Notes: generated by a model not told the origin, from the sequence alone. A DNA stretch of 64,000 nucleotides from Chthoniobacteraceae bacterium (GCA_947449735.1 CANFTB010000004.1:62001-126000), one strand, 5' to 3'. Counted from the stretch's first letter, positions 32,893 to 42,739 are shown. Made by a program: numbers and translations.

Positions 32893-35688
32893 TTACGGAG
32901 TCTGGAAAACAGCCAGTTCAACGCCGCTCGGAGCGTCCCATACGCGCAGCGCACCGTCTTCGCCCCCGGCGATGATCAGGGGGCTGCTCGCCGCGCTCGC
33001 TGCGGACTGCATAAAGTCGGGAAGCTTGGGGATGGCGCGGACCTCCGTTCCGTCATCCGACACGATGCGCACGAGTTTCTCCCCGGCCGAGGTGACTATT
33101 TTGTTCGAGGCTCCCATGAACTGAAGGGAGGTGACTTCCTTCGTCCAGCCGATGATTTTTTTGACGCGTTCGCCGCTCTGCATGTCCCAAGTGTTCACAA
33201 CGCCGTCCCCGCCTGAGGTGGCGAGAATCCGTCCGTCGGCCCGGAATGCGACCCCCATGACATGGTGTGTGTGCGCTTCCAGCACGTAGACCGGCTTGCC
33301 GGTTTGGACCTCACAAACTTTAGCCAGCTTGTCGGCCCCGCCGGAAGCCAGCCATTTTCCGTCGGGAGAAAAATCCAGGCTGAGCACGGTGTCGTCGTGC
33401 CGGTCGGTCCAGGTTTGAAGGAGCTGCCAGCTTGCGGTGTCCCAGAGCAGGATGTCGCCGGTTCGCGAAACTTCACCGCCGCCCGTGGCGAGGGTCTTTC
33501 CGTCCGGACTGAACCGCACTGCGCTCACCCTGTCAGTGAAGGGCGACTTGTCTGCTGGAGCACCAAGAGTCTGTTCTAGAATCCACTTCGACGCATGCTT
33601 GGAAGAGCACAAGGTGCCATCCGATCCCCAGAAGCAGATTTCGCTGTCCTTGAATGGGGCGATTACGGCGGAGTGCAGGGGGGCTCCTCCGGCCAGTGTT
33701 TCAAGGGCTGTTCCCGAAGCGGTGGCCCATGTTTGACGGAGGCCGTCGGTGAAGACGGCTGCGAGTTTGTGTCCCGTGCCGGAGAAGGCGATGGCGAGCG
33801 GTTTTCCGTGGTTGGCTGGCGCCTCTTTTTTGAGCTTGGCCAGAGCGTTTTGGGCCTCTGTTTGGGCCAGCTTGGAGGCCTCCAGTCCCATCTGGGCTTC
33901 CGCCTTTTCGAGTCCGTTCTTGGTTCTGTTTTCTTCGATGCGTTGGAGTTGTTCCGCTCCGTCTTTGATGTGGTTTTCAGCCGCGTTCACTGCCGCGGTT
34001 GCGGAGTTTGCGCTCATGATTGCCGCTGCCAGTTTGGTGGTGGCTTCCTTGATCTTGGATTGCAGGCCGGCGTCGGTCTTGGCTTCGGGAGTCGACTTGC
34101 CGGAAGCTTCGGCGTCGTTTGCAGCCTTTTCAGCAGTATCACGGACTTCCTGCGCAGTGAGCAGAGCCTTTTGCTTTTCAGGAAGTTCCTTCTTCGCTGC
34201 CGCGATGGCATCCGTGGCTTTCTTGACGTGGGTGTCGAGCGACTTGGCAACCGTGTCGATGCGTGTGATCACGGCGGTCTGGTGGGTCTGGTCCAACCCG
34301 TGCCGCGCGATCTGCCACTCCAAGGATGCTGCTTCGCGATCCATGGAGGAATCGGCGCGCAGTTCGAACAGCGGTTTATCCGATTTGAAATCAAAGATCC
34401 GGATGGTCGAATCTGCCGCACCCACCGCTACGCGTCTGGCTGCCGAAGAGATGCTTAGCATGATGGGGGCGGGAGTTTTGATTTCCCTGGCCATCTTCGA
34501 ATCGCCGGGCGTCCAGAACCTTATGTGACCGTCGTCCGTGGACACCACCATTTGTGCTGATCCAGGGTCCTGTGCGACGGCGGTGATTGAACCGGTTGGA
34601 ACCTTGAATTCAAACTGGATTTGGGCGCTCGCGGCGGGCCCGACGCGCACGGTTTTGTCTTCGCCCCCGGTGATGAGAGACTTCCCGTCGGGGCCCCATG
34701 CAACAGCGTTAACGGGTGTTCTCTCGGGATGGTCCATCCGGACGCCGCTTTGGGAAATGGGGCGTACGCTCAACGAGCCATCCTGTGCGATGAGTGCAAT
34801 CGAGCTTCCATCCGGGGAGATGGAAATTGCGCGGTAGTCCGTCTTGGCCGTCTCCTGAACGGCTTGCTCCAGAACTCCGGTTGCGGCGTTGAAAACCTGA
34901 ACTCCATTGGAAGCGTCTGCCGACACCAGATGCCTGCCATCGGGGGTGATGGCGATTTTTCCAAGTGGCATGCTTGCCTTTTTTCCTGCCTGCTCTTCCT
35001 CGTGGACCCGGCGCCAGATTTTGACCTCGCGGAAGCCGCCGGACGCAAGGCGCTCCCCATCAGGACTGAAGTGCAATGAGTGGACCAGGTCCCCGTGGGC
35101 GCGCGCGGGCTTGAGGGATCGATCTGTCAGGCTGTCTACAAACTCGCGGGTGGCAAGGTCGTAAATGGAAAGCTCGCCGCCTCTTCCGCAGGCTGCGTAC
35201 CGGCCGTCCGGAGTGATGGCCACGCTGTAAACCGGCTTCAGCGTCTTGGGAAGGTCGCCCAGAGAAACCTTGGAGACCGCCTTGGTGGAGGGTTTCGCGC
35301 CCTGATCTATCCATCCTCCAAGTAGGTCCAACTGTGCCTGGGTGAGATCTTTTGCGCCGGACTTGTTGTTCTTGGGAGGCATCGGCGACTCGCCCAGGTG
35401 CGCTGCGGATTGATAGAGGAGGCTCTCCTTGGACTTGCCTGGCAAGAGGCCCGCCCCAGACTCGCCGCCCTTCAAGACATTCTCACGCGTCTCAAGATTA
35501 AGCCCGGCTTTGGTGGTCTTTTTATTGTGACAAGGGACGCAGTTAGACTGGAGAAACGGATAAACCTCCCGGTAGAAGTCGACGTCCTCGGCATCTGCGT
35601 AGACGGATAGGTACAGAGCCGCGGAGACGAGTAGTCCCGTGATCCTGGGGCGGTTGATGCTGGTCTGGAGGTGGCGCGTCCGCGGCAT
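32893..35688 (-). CDS. WD40-repeat protein with N-terminal c-type cytochrome domain
   Basis: The 931-residue product has a membrane or signal segment (about 14-32), then a cytochrome-c-like domain with CVPCH at 50-54 and the Met-containing MPPKNNKSG as in planctomycetal-type cytochromes. WD40 blades follow, such as LVHSLHFSPDGERLASGG. A coiled-coil insert of about 150 residues (about 475-625, rich in Ala, Lys, Glu) splits the propeller, and more blades follow (VSAVRFSPDGKTLATGG, SLDFSPDGKWLASGG). It is translated after the pre-peptidase-domain gene with a 2-bp gap. It is likely an exported scaffold that carries one heme; its partner is unknown. Confidence 0.9.
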   Translation of the reverse strand: MPRTRHLQTSINRPRITGLLVSAALYLSVYADAEDVDFYREVYPFLQSNCVPCHNKKTTKAGLNLETRENVLKGGESGAGLLPGKSKESLLYQSAAHLGESPMPPKNNKSGAKDLTQAQLDLLGGWIDQGAKPSTKAVSKVSLGDLPKTLKPVYSVAITPDGRYAACGRGGELSIYDLATREFVDSLTDRSLKPARAHGDLVHSLHFSPDGERLASGGFREVKIWRRVHEEEQAGKKASMPLGKIAITPDGRHLVSADASNGVQVFNAATGVLEQAVQETAKTDYRAISISPDGSSIALIAQDGSLSVRPISQSGVRMDHPERTPVNAVAWGPDGKSLITGGEDKTVRVGPAASAQIQFEFKVPTGSITAVAQDPGSAQMVVSTDDGHIRFWTPGDSKMAREIKTPAPIMLSISSAARRVAVGAADSTIRIFDFKSDKPLFELRADSSMDREAASLEWQIARHGLDQTHQTAVITRIDTVAKSLDTHVKKATDAIAAAKKELPEKQKALLTAQEVRDTAEKAANDAEASGKSTPEAKTDAGLQSKIKEATTKLAAAIMSANSATAAVNAAENHIKDGAEQLQRIEENRTKNGLEKAEAQMGLEASKLAQTEAQNALAKLKKEAPANHGKPLAIAFSGTGHKLAAVFTDGLRQTWATASGTALETLAGGAPLHSAVIAPFKDSEICFWGSDGTLCSSKHASKWILEQTLGAPADKSPFTDRVSAVRFSPDGKTLATGGGEVSRTGDILLWDTASWQLLQTWTDRHDDTVLSLDFSPDGKWLASGGADKLAKVCEVQTGKPVYVLEAHTHHVMGVAFRADGRILATSGGDGVVNTWDMQSGERVKKIIGWTKEVTSLQFMGASNKIVTSAGEKLVRIVSDDGTEVRAIPKLPDFMQSAASAASSPLIIAGGEDGALRVWDAPSGVELAVFQTP

Positions 35689-35690
35689 TG

Positions 35691-37961
35691 TTATTTGGTC
35701 TCCGGAGCGGTGACTCGGACGCGGATGGGTTCGGAAAAAACGATGTCGACGATGTCCTTTGGTGCAGCCGCATCTGTCGCGGCTTTCAGCCGTTTGGCAG
35801 CCTCAGTCTTCGCGGCTTCCGCGGCTTTCAGGCGCTCACTGGCGGAGGCGCCCGAGGCACCAGGTTCCGGGGCAGTCTCCCCGTTGCCAGCCTTTGGCGC
35901 GTTTGCAAGCCTCTGGACCTCTGCTGTTGCCTTCTCTACCTGCAGCTCCGCGTCCTTCTGGAGTTTTTCCGCCTCTTTTAGAGCAGCAGGGTTGTAGCTG
36001 TACTTGGCAACGAGCCCGCCGTGCATAGCAAACGCGTAGTCTCCGGGTGGCATCTTGAGCTGCGCCAGGTCGAGCGCGATTTCGGACTCGGGAGCCTTGG
36101 ACATGACATCGACCGGAGCCAGTCCGGCAAAGTCTCCGCCGAGCGGCTTGAGCTTCACCGTGCCTCCGGAAAAGTCGCCGCGCCACGTCAGCTTGAGGGG
36201 GATTTTTAATTTCGAACCAGCCGCAGCTTGGTAAACCTCTGCTGCGGCCGGTTGGATGGTAAGGGGTGCTGTTTCTGATCCTCCGACGGAGACCGGGAAG
36301 TCTGCCATCAAGCGCGGAGCCGGGATTTCACCGCTTGCGTCCTTCACCGGCCATTTCATTGAGGCGACGGTACAGTCTCGGGAAACCTCTGAGCCGTTGA
36401 TCTTTGCCTTGCCATAAATGCGGGCCAGTGACATTCCCCTGGGGGCGCCTTCTGCTGCGGTCAAAAGCACAGACCCCTGGCTCTTTCCGGCGGGGATTTT
36501 CAATCCTGCGGCACTGACACCGGTGGGTAGGTTTTCGGTTAAGAGCTCGATCTCTCCTTCAAAGCCATCGCGTCTCACGACGGTGACGTCGAATCCCATT
36601 GTTGCACCACTCCGAAGTGCCACAGGCTTGGAGAGAGCGGCGCGATCCCCGTTGCGCAACTCCATGTGGAGGGCCCATGCGGTGAGGGTGAAATCCGGGG
36701 CCGCCTTGCGGATGCTCAACTGATAAACGTTCTTCGGATCGTTCCTTGTTCCTCCGAACAAATCCCTCAGCTGCAGGCGGTACACTCCGTCCTGCTTAGC
36801 TTCAAACTTTCCGAGCGCATCGGGGCTGCCCACGTCGTAGGGAGCGCCGTCGTAGGCGTACCCGTTGGTGGAAAGCTTGACCGGACTGGCGATGTCGTTG
36901 AACTCCGCAACATCCACAAGCTTCTCCACAGCCTCGGCCTTGGTGACCTGCTGGATCAAAACGAACGGGTCCGTGGGAAGCCCCAGTCTTTCTGATAAAA
37001 CTTCGACCCACCAAACTTCTCCCTTTTTCGCCTCAAACTCGAACGAGTCCACGTCACCGGCCTTCGCGAAGCTGCCGTGGATGAGGCAGGGGAGTTGGAT
37101 TTTTTGAGCCTGCTCGGCTTTGTCGTTGGGCTCGGTTTCCTTCAAGCTGTCGCCCTCGGCAGCGAGGGGAAACCTGGAGGCGGACCCGGAACTTACGCTC
37201 CGGGTGGAGGCTTGGCTGCGGGGAGTCTCCCCTTCCTTCATTTCGGTTAGTGCAAGGCGGTAGAAGCTTTCCGCCCCCCCTTGGTAGGTGAGTCCGTGGA
37301 TCTTGATGACGTACTGTCCGGAGTCGGGCGCCGTGAATTCCACCATGCCGCCCTGCCGTTCTGCGCGAATGTCCTTTCCCTGCTTGTCGGCAAGGATGAC
37401 GACGGGAGTGAGCTTGGAGTCGATGCCCTGCGCTGCGCAGTCGATCGAGAAGCGCTGTCCTTTTGTGGCATCGAAGGTGTAAAAGTCGACGGCCCTGGCG
37501 GTGGTGTAGGCGTTGCAGATGGAGTTGGCTTCCAGACGCAAGGCCGTTTCCAAACTGGTGTTTGGTTTGAGGCGGGTCACTTCGGTCTTCCTGCTGATCG
37601 AAAAGCAGCGGGCGGCGGATACTCCCAGACGAGTCATGAGGCGCGCGTCGTACACACCCTCCTGCGCGTCCGGCGGCACGGTCACCACAAACTTGTTCTT
37701 CACAACGGTTCCCGAAGGTTCGAGTTTAGGCTGCGCAGAAAGCTTCGGATTCGAAAAAACGAGCTGGATATCGTCGTCGATGTTTTCGCCTGTGATCGCC
37801 ACCTCCACGGTGCTGCCCGCACTGGTTCCCATCGGCATGACAGTCAAAAGTCGCGGAGCTGGAAGGACTACGAGCTGGCCATTTGAGAACTGGGCGGAGG
37901 CGGCCGCGAGGGCGCTCAGGAGTGCTAGTCTGATGAAGCGGGGGTAGGGCGGAGTCGGCAT
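35691..37961 (-). CDS. exported protein with pre-peptidase C-terminal (PPC) type domains
   Basis: The start is set at MPTPPYPRFIRL (756 residues), which begins 4 bp after the PSD1 gene stop; the open frame upstream would overlap that gene. A signal peptide covers about residues 7-29. Beta-rich domains follow with VAITGENIDDDIQLVF near 55, RAVDFYTFDATKGQRF near 155 and VDSFEFEAKKGEVWWVEV near 305, which are PPC-type carbohydrate- or protein-contact modules. The C-terminal part (about 670-740) is an Ala/Glu-rich helical stretch. It has no catalytic motif that I can see. In related operons such proteins accompany the PSD1 cytochrome-like and WD40 proteins, perhaps as an adhesion or docking subunit. 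Confidence 0.88.
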   Translation of the reverse strand: MPTPPYPRFIRLALLSALAAASAQFSNGQLVVLPAPRLLTVMPMGTSAGSTVEVAITGENIDDDIQLVFSNPKLSAQPKLEPSGTVVKNKFVVTVPPDAQEGVYDARLMTRLGVSAARCFSISRKTEVTRLKPNTSLETALRLEANSICNAYTTARAVDFYTFDATKGQRFSIDCAAQGIDSKLTPVVILADKQGKDIRAERQGGMVEFTAPDSGQYVIKIHGLTYQGGAESFYRLALTEMKEGETPRSQASTRSVSSGSASRFPLAAEGDSLKETEPNDKAEQAQKIQLPCLIHGSFAKAGDVDSFEFEAKKGEVWWVEVLSERLGLPTDPFVLIQQVTKAEAVEKLVDVAEFNDIASPVKLSTNGYAYDGAPYDVGSPDALGKFEAKQDGVYRLQLRDLFGGTRNDPKNVYQLSIRKAAPDFTLTAWALHMELRNGDRAALSKPVALRSGATMGFDVTVVRRDGFEGEIELLTENLPTGVSAAGLKIPAGKSQGSVLLTAAEGAPRGMSLARIYGKAKINGSEVSRDCTVASMKWPVKDASGEIPAPRLMADFPVSVGGSETAPLTIQPAAAEVYQAAAGSKLKIPLKLTWRGDFSGGTVKLKPLGGDFAGLAPVDVMSKAPESEIALDLAQLKMPPGDYAFAMHGGLVAKYSYNPAALKEAEKLQKDAELQVEKATAEVQRLANAPKAGNGETAPEPGASGASASERLKAAEAAKTEAAKRLKAATDAAAPKDIVDIVFSEPIRVRVTAPETK

Positions 37962-37965
37962 GACT

Positions 37966-40176
37966 TCAGTGGTTGTAGAGAAACTCTTTCGTGTTGATGA
38001 GCGCCCAGAGCAGGTCTTCATACGCGGCGGTGCGCGTCTTTGCGGGGTCAAGCTGAACGCCCTTTGCATCGGAGCGCGGGCGTCCTAAAAACTCCAGGGC
38101 TGTTTTCAGTTCGGATTCCCTCGGGGTTCGGGAAAGAGCGGCGGCGTAGATTTCGGCGATGGAGGCGTTGTCGTCGGACGCCTTTGCGAGGGCGGCGGCG
38201 CGCCCGCCTGCTTTCGAAAGTTTGGCCTTCACCTCTGGCGCGTTCATCAGGTGGAGGCTTTGGGAGAGGCTGGAAGACTGGACTCTTTCGCACTCGCAGA
38301 CGCTGTCTCCCTCGGGCCGGCCGAACACGGTCAGAAAGTAAGACGACTTGTTATAGCTGTTGTCGGGGAGTGCGATCGCGCGTGTGCCGGCGGGAAGGTC
38401 GGCAAAGTCGGTCGCCGATCCGGTGAGCTGATCTACCGCATCCAGAAGCACTTCGGCGTTCAAACGCTTGGGATAGAAGTGGGAGAAGTTCTGGCGGTCA
38501 GCCGCGTTTACGGCGTTGGGCATGGCGTCGAGCTGATACGCGGCGGAGGTGGTGATGGTGCGCACAACCGCCTTCAGATCATAGTTGCTATCCTTGAAGT
38601 GCCGGGCGAGGGCGTCCAGGAGTTCGGGGTTTGAGGGAGGGTTCGTGTCCCTGATGTCATCCTCCGGCTCGATTAGTCCGCGGTTGAAGAAGTGCTTCCA
38701 GTAGCGATTGACCAGCGACTTCGCAAAGAAGGGATTCGCCTTGTCGCTCATCCAGTCTGCGAGTCTCAGGCGGGGATCATCGTCGGGGGGGATCTCCAGT
38801 TCCGGTCCTCCGAGCCCGGCCGGCTTGACCTGAGCCTTGGTTTTTTTGTTTTCCCCGAGTGCGATGCCGCGCTTGTGGAAGATAACAGACTGGCCCGCAA
38901 TGGGGGTGGGGCGCCTGCCGATTTGGCTGAAAAAAGCGGAGAGGGCGTAGTAGTCGTTCTGGCTCCAACGCTCAAACGGATGGTGGTGGCACTGGGCGCA
39001 GTTCATCCTGACGCCAAGAAAAAGCTGTGCGACGTCCTCGAGTTGTTGCTCAGGGGTTTTGACTTGGTTGTACCAGGCGACGGGAGGGTTGCTCACGGCC
39101 TCGCCGGTCGCCGCCAGCAGCTCGCGGATAAGAACGTCGTAAGGTTTGTTCGCCAGCAGTCCGTCCCTTAGCCACGAGTGAAACGCGAAGCTTGCAGGGG
39201 TGCCTTTATCGAGGCGTTTGTTGCGCAGGATGGCCGCCCACTTGTTGGCGAAATAGTCGGCGTAGCCGGGGCTTGAGAGCAGGGAGTCGACCAGTTTGGC
39301 GCGCTTGTCCGGGGACTTGTCCGCAAGAAACGCGCGCGCCTCCTCCATGGTGGGTTGGTGCCCGGCGATGTCGATGGAGACCCTCCGCAGAAACGTGGAG
39401 TCGTCGCATACAGGCGAGGGCGGGATGCCCAATCGGCGCAGGTTCGCAAAGACGAGTTCGTCCACGAAGTTCGAGGGCGACGGCGTTTTCTCCACCGCCG
39501 CCCCGAGGGGAATGGAGGTGCTGAAGGTGGCCACCTTGCCCTGGTAGCGGATCATGATGGCGGCGTTTCCGGGAATGTCGGAGGTGCGCACCAGGCCGGC
39601 CTCGTCGACTTCAGCCAAGTTTTTGTCGTTCGGCTCGTAATTTGCGTGCCGCGTCACGTCCTTTTGCGAGCCGTCCGAAAAGTGCGCGAGCACCCTAAGT
39701 TGTTGCTCTGCGTGCATTCTAAGGGTCTGGTTTGCCGGCAGCACCTCGAGTCTAGTTACTTTTGGAGTGGCTGCGTCGCCGTAGGGGGCTCCTTGGCGGA
39801 CCCACTCTAGCAAGACCCGGTAGTCCTCGGAATCCGGGGAGATTTTGAGGCCGCCCCCGTGAGGAAGCGAGTTTGTCGCCTTTCTAAGGAGAAGGCTGTG
39901 TTCCGGAGCGGCGGGAAACAAGCGCCTGCCCCTGTCCTCTTTGACGATGTGCTCGAAATCCTCCTCGGGTTCGAAACCGAACAGCGAAAGACGGAAGCCG
40001 TTTTGCCCGTTGCCGGCCTTGGCGTGGCAAGCGCCCGTGTTGCAACTGGCCTTGGTCAGTACGGGGGCGACATCGTTGATGAAGCTGAGCTTTTGGGGCG
40101 TCTCGGCTGCAGCGCACGCATCGGATACAATGCATGCAACAGCCAGCGCGGCTAGTCTGGTGGGGTGGAAGACCAT
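37966..40176 (-). CDS. PSD1-type (DUF1549/DUF1553) cytochrome-like exported protein
   Basis: This is the first gene of the four-gene operon. The 736-residue product has a signal peptide (about residues 7-23), then CNTGACH at 45-51, a heme-c-like motif with four residues between the cysteines (CX4CH). An Ig-like stretch follows (RLEVLPANQTLRM to KVATFST), then DUF1549 (FLRRVSIDIAGHQPTMEEARAFL) and DUF1553 (SLVNRYWKHFFNRGL, NPELLDALARHFKDSNYDLK). A regular CAQCH motif lies near residue 392. The family is abundant in Planctomycetes and Verrucomicrobia but has no settled function; a redox role in polymer breakdown is only a guess. Confidence 0.93.
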   Translation of the reverse strand: MVFHPTRLAALAVACIVSDACAAAETPQKLSFINDVAPVLTKASCNTGACHAKAGNGQNGFRLSLFGFEPEEDFEHIVKEDRGRRLFPAAPEHSLLLRKATNSLPHGGGLKISPDSEDYRVLLEWVRQGAPYGDAATPKVTRLEVLPANQTLRMHAEQQLRVLAHFSDGSQKDVTRHANYEPNDKNLAEVDEAGLVRTSDIPGNAAIMIRYQGKVATFSTSIPLGAAVEKTPSPSNFVDELVFANLRRLGIPPSPVCDDSTFLRRVSIDIAGHQPTMEEARAFLADKSPDKRAKLVDSLLSSPGYADYFANKWAAILRNKRLDKGTPASFAFHSWLRDGLLANKPYDVLIRELLAATGEAVSNPPVAWYNQVKTPEQQLEDVAQLFLGVRMNCAQCHHHPFERWSQNDYYALSAFFSQIGRRPTPIAGQSVIFHKRGIALGENKKTKAQVKPAGLGGPELEIPPDDDPRLRLADWMSDKANPFFAKSLVNRYWKHFFNRGLIEPEDDIRDTNPPSNPELLDALARHFKDSNYDLKAVVRTITTSAAYQLDAMPNAVNAADRQNFSHFYPKRLNAEVLLDAVDQLTGSATDFADLPAGTRAIALPDNSYNKSSYFLTVFGRPEGDSVCECERVQSSSLSQSLHLMNAPEVKAKLSKAGGRAAALAKASDDNASIAEIYAAALSRTPRESELKTALEFLGRPRSDAKGVQLDPAKTRTAAYEDLLWALINTKEFLYNH

Positions 40177-40392
40177 GGGGCACTATGAAAACCCGATGGA
40201 GCTCATTTCCTTTGGGGACGCCGGGGAGAGATTTGAACTTTTTCGAACACGTCGTATGCCGCGAAGGTACTATGTGCGAACAGGAAGGGCGTGGAGCTTC
40301 GGGGAGTGGCTGCGGCGGGATCTCAAACTTGACGGGCCGGCTTGTCAAAAGTGGGAAATTCAGTCACTAAATCCTAGAACTGACCACCCCCC

Positions 40393-41895
40393 ATGATGAA
40401 CACACGCAGATCCTTCCTCAAGTCCCTCGCCATTGCAGGTGCTTCCACCGTTCTTCCCGCTGGTTCTTACCTCCGCGCCCAGGGCGCCAACTCCAGCATC
40501 CGGATTGCCGGTATCGGGGTTGGGGGAAGAGGGGCCGGCCTTTTCAAGGGGGCGTTGGAGGGAAAACTGGGCCGCATCGTGGCTCTTTGCGACGTGGATC
40601 CAAAGCGCGTGGCGCAGGGAAAGGTGAATTACGAGGCCGATCCATTGAATGCCGGACAAACCGTGCAGGGCTATTCTGATTTTCGCAGAATGTTGGAGAG
40701 CAAGGAGATCGATGCAGTGATGATCGCGACCCCGAATCACTGGCACACGCTCGCCGCCATCTGGGCCATGCAGGCCGGCAAGGACGTGTACGTGGAGAAG
40801 CCCGTGTCGCATACGCTTTGGGAGGGGCGCCAGTTGGTCGCCGCCGCCGCGAAGTACGGCCGCATTGTGCAATCGGGAACGCAGAGCCGCTCTTCAGGAG
40901 GTTTGAAGGCCGCCGCCGAATGGCTCAAGGGTTCGCCGCTTGGCAAGCTCAAGTACGCCAGGGGCACGTGCTTCAAGCGCAGGCCCTCGATCGGAAAGTC
41001 CTCTGGCCCACAGGCTCTTCCCGAAGGGATCGATCATGACCTTTGGTGCGGACCTGCGGCCGTACTGCCATTGAACCGGGCAAAGCTCCATTACGACTGG
41101 CATTGGGTTTGGGAATACGGAAACGGCGATTTGGGCAATCAGGGTGTGCATCAGGCGGACATCGCGCGCTGGTTCATGGGCGAGGAGGGACTGCCCAAGT
41201 CGGCGATCAGCGTTGGCGGCAGGCTTGGTTACGAGGATGACGGTGAAACGCCAAACACGCAGATGATTGCCTTCGATTATCAGAAGGCGCCAATGTACTT
41301 CGAGGTGCACGGGCTCCCTAAAGAATCGGATTCAAAGGAGATGGATTCCTATCGCGGTTCTCAAATCGGGGTCGTCCTGCAGTACGAAAACGGACATGTT
41401 TTGATTCCGAACTATACTGGTGTGACCGCGTTCGATACTGCCGGAAACCCTGTGCATTACTTTGGCACGGCTAAACCGGCGTCCGGGCAAGTCAGTATTC
41501 CCTCCACTGAAGGTGGCAAGGAAACCCACGCGCAAAACTTTCTGAAAGCTGTTGCCTCGCGTAACGCTGCGGCCCTGTCCTGTCCTCCGAGCGAAGGACA
41601 CTTGTCGGCGGCGCTTTGCCACATGGCGGGCATTTCCCATCGTTTGGGCAGGACGGCATCGGCCGACGAGATTCAGGGAGCGCTGAAAGCGGATGCGGAG
41701 GCCCAGGAATCCGTGGGACGCATGCTCGAGCATCTCAAGTCGAACCTTGTGGATTTGGCAAAAACTCCGCTGACCCTGGGGGCGCGTTTGAACCTCGACC
41801 GGAGCACCGAGCGGTTTGTGAAAAACGACGCGGCTAACGCCATGTTGCATCGCAAGGACCGCAAAGGGTTCGAAGTGCCCAAGCTCAGCGCCTAG
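40393..41895 (+). CDS. Gfo/Idh/MocA family oxidoreductase with twin-arginine leader
   Basis: The 500-residue product has a twin-arginine signal (RRSFLKSLAIAGAS) and the family's nucleotide-binding start RIAGIGVGGRGAG. VMIATPNHWHTLAAI, the catalytic-lysine motif VEKPVSH and GNQGVHQADIARW in the second domain are also present. Gfo/Idh enzymes oxidise sugars or sugar alcohols with a tightly bound NAD(P). The exported form with a bound cofactor is common in Verrucomicrobia and Planctomycetes and is thought to act on sugars in the periplasm. The first two codons are both ATG, so the start may be one codon later. It is divergent from the PSD1 gene and convergent with an SDR gene. Confidence 0.9.
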   Translation: MMNTRRSFLKSLAIAGASTVLPAGSYLRAQGANSSIRIAGIGVGGRGAGLFKGALEGKLGRIVALCDVDPKRVAQGKVNYEADPLNAGQTVQGYSDFRRMLESKEIDAVMIATPNHWHTLAAIWAMQAGKDVYVEKPVSHTLWEGRQLVAAAAKYGRIVQSGTQSRSSGGLKAAAEWLKGSPLGKLKYARGTCFKRRPSIGKSSGPQALPEGIDHDLWCGPAAVLPLNRAKLHYDWHWVWEYGNGDLGNQGVHQADIARWFMGEEGLPKSAISVGGRLGYEDDGETPNTQMIAFDYQKAPMYFEVHGLPKESDSKEMDSYRGSQIGVVLQYENGHVLIPNYTGVTAFDTAGNPVHYFGTAKPASGQVSIPSTEGGKETHAQNFLKAVASRNAAALSCPPSEGHLSAALCHMAGISHRLGRTASADEIQGALKADAEAQESVGRMLEHLKSNLVDLAKTPLTLGARLNLDRSTERFVKNDAANAMLHRKDRKGFEVPKLSA

Positions 41896-41927
41896 CCGGG
41901 CTTGCCTCGTTCCTGAGTCCAGTGGTC

Positions 41928-41957
41928 CGGGCGCGTTTCAAATGCGGAGCGCGCCCG
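41928..41957. terminator. stem-loop in convergent gap between Gfo/Idh and SDR genes
   Basis: CGGGCGCG (41928-41935) pairs with CGCGCCCG (41950-41957) around a 14-base loop. It fills much of the 76-bp convergent gap and lacks a T-tract, so it may mark a bidirectional termination site. Confidence 0.4.
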
Positions 41958-41971
41958 CGGTCCTCGCGGTG

Positions 41972-42739
41972 CTACTGGGCCGTCCAACCGCCGTCGATCA
42001 TCAGGCAGCTGCCGGTCACAAAGCTGGAGGCCGGAGAGGCTAGGAAGAGGATGGCGCCGTCAATTTCGTCAAGTTCGCCCCAGCGGCCGAGCGGAATTTT
42101 GGAGCGGAACGCCTCGTATTTGACGGGGTCGTCCAGCAGCGCCTTGTTCATTTCCGTGGCGAAAGGGCCGGGACACAACGCATTCACTGTGACGCCCTTG
42201 GAGGCAACCTCGAGGGCCTGTGTCTTGGTGAGAAGAACGAGGCCGCCCTTGCTGGCTGTGTAGGGTGGTCGTTCGGCGAGGCCGATGGTGCCGAGCATGC
42301 TCGAGATGTGTATGACCCTGCCCCAGTTGCGATCCATCATGGAGGGAAGAACCGCTTTGGAGCAGATGAACGGACCTGTGAGATTGATGTCGATCACCTT
42401 CTGCCATTCCTCAAGCGGCATTTCGACGGTGGGCTTTCTGAAATTTATGCCGGCATTGTTTACCAGAATGTCGATCGGCCCGAGGCGTTCAGTCGCGGCC
42501 TTCACGAAATCCGCGATGGAAGATTCGCTGGTGACGTCCGCCGCGGCCCCGTAAGTTGTGACTCCGAACTCTCCGGAGATCTCCTCCATGGCGGCGGTGG
42601 CGGCATCTGATGTGCGGCTGTTGGTGGCGATGCGGGCACCGGCGGCGGCGAGGCAGCGGGCCATTTGAAGGCCGAGGCCACGGGTGGCGCCGGTGATCCA
42701 GGCGGTGCGGCCCTTGAGGCTGAATAGTTTTTCAAACAT
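41972..42739 (-). CDS. SDR-family dehydrogenase (gluconate/KDG-dehydrogenase-like)
   Basis: The 255-residue product is a classical short-chain dehydrogenase: GATRGLG cofactor loop (about residues 17-23), LVNNAGINF near 90, the catalytic Ser in IHISSMLGTIG and YTASKGG with Tyr and Lys near 156-160. PGPFATEMN and the C-terminal SFVTGSCLMIDGGWTAQ follow. The sequence resembles gluconate 5-dehydrogenase and 2-deoxy-3-keto sugar-acid reductases, but SDR substrates are hard to read. The start at MFEKLFSL fits the family; 20 more residues are open upstream. It is downstream of the second SDR gene by 74 bp and probably co-transcribed, which suggests a sugar-acid pathway. Confidence 0.87.
   Translation of the reverse strand: MFEKLFSLKGRTAWITGATRGLGLQMARCLAAAGARIATNSRTSDAATAAMEEISGEFGVTTYGAAADVTSESSIADFVKAATERLGPIDILVNNAGINFRKPTVEMPLEEWQKVIDINLTGPFICSKAVLPSMMDRNWGRVIHISSMLGTIGLAERPPYTASKGGLVLLTKTQALEVASKGVTVNALCPGPFATEMNKALLDDPVKYEAFRSKIPLGRWGELDEIDGAILFLASPASSFVTGSCLMIDGGWTAQ

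Noticed and set aside
31846..33216. A 456-codon plus-strand open frame over the DUF1501 and WD40 genes
   Set aside because: The minus-strand genes are clearly real and family-matched; the plus frame is a codon-bias shadow with unnatural composition.
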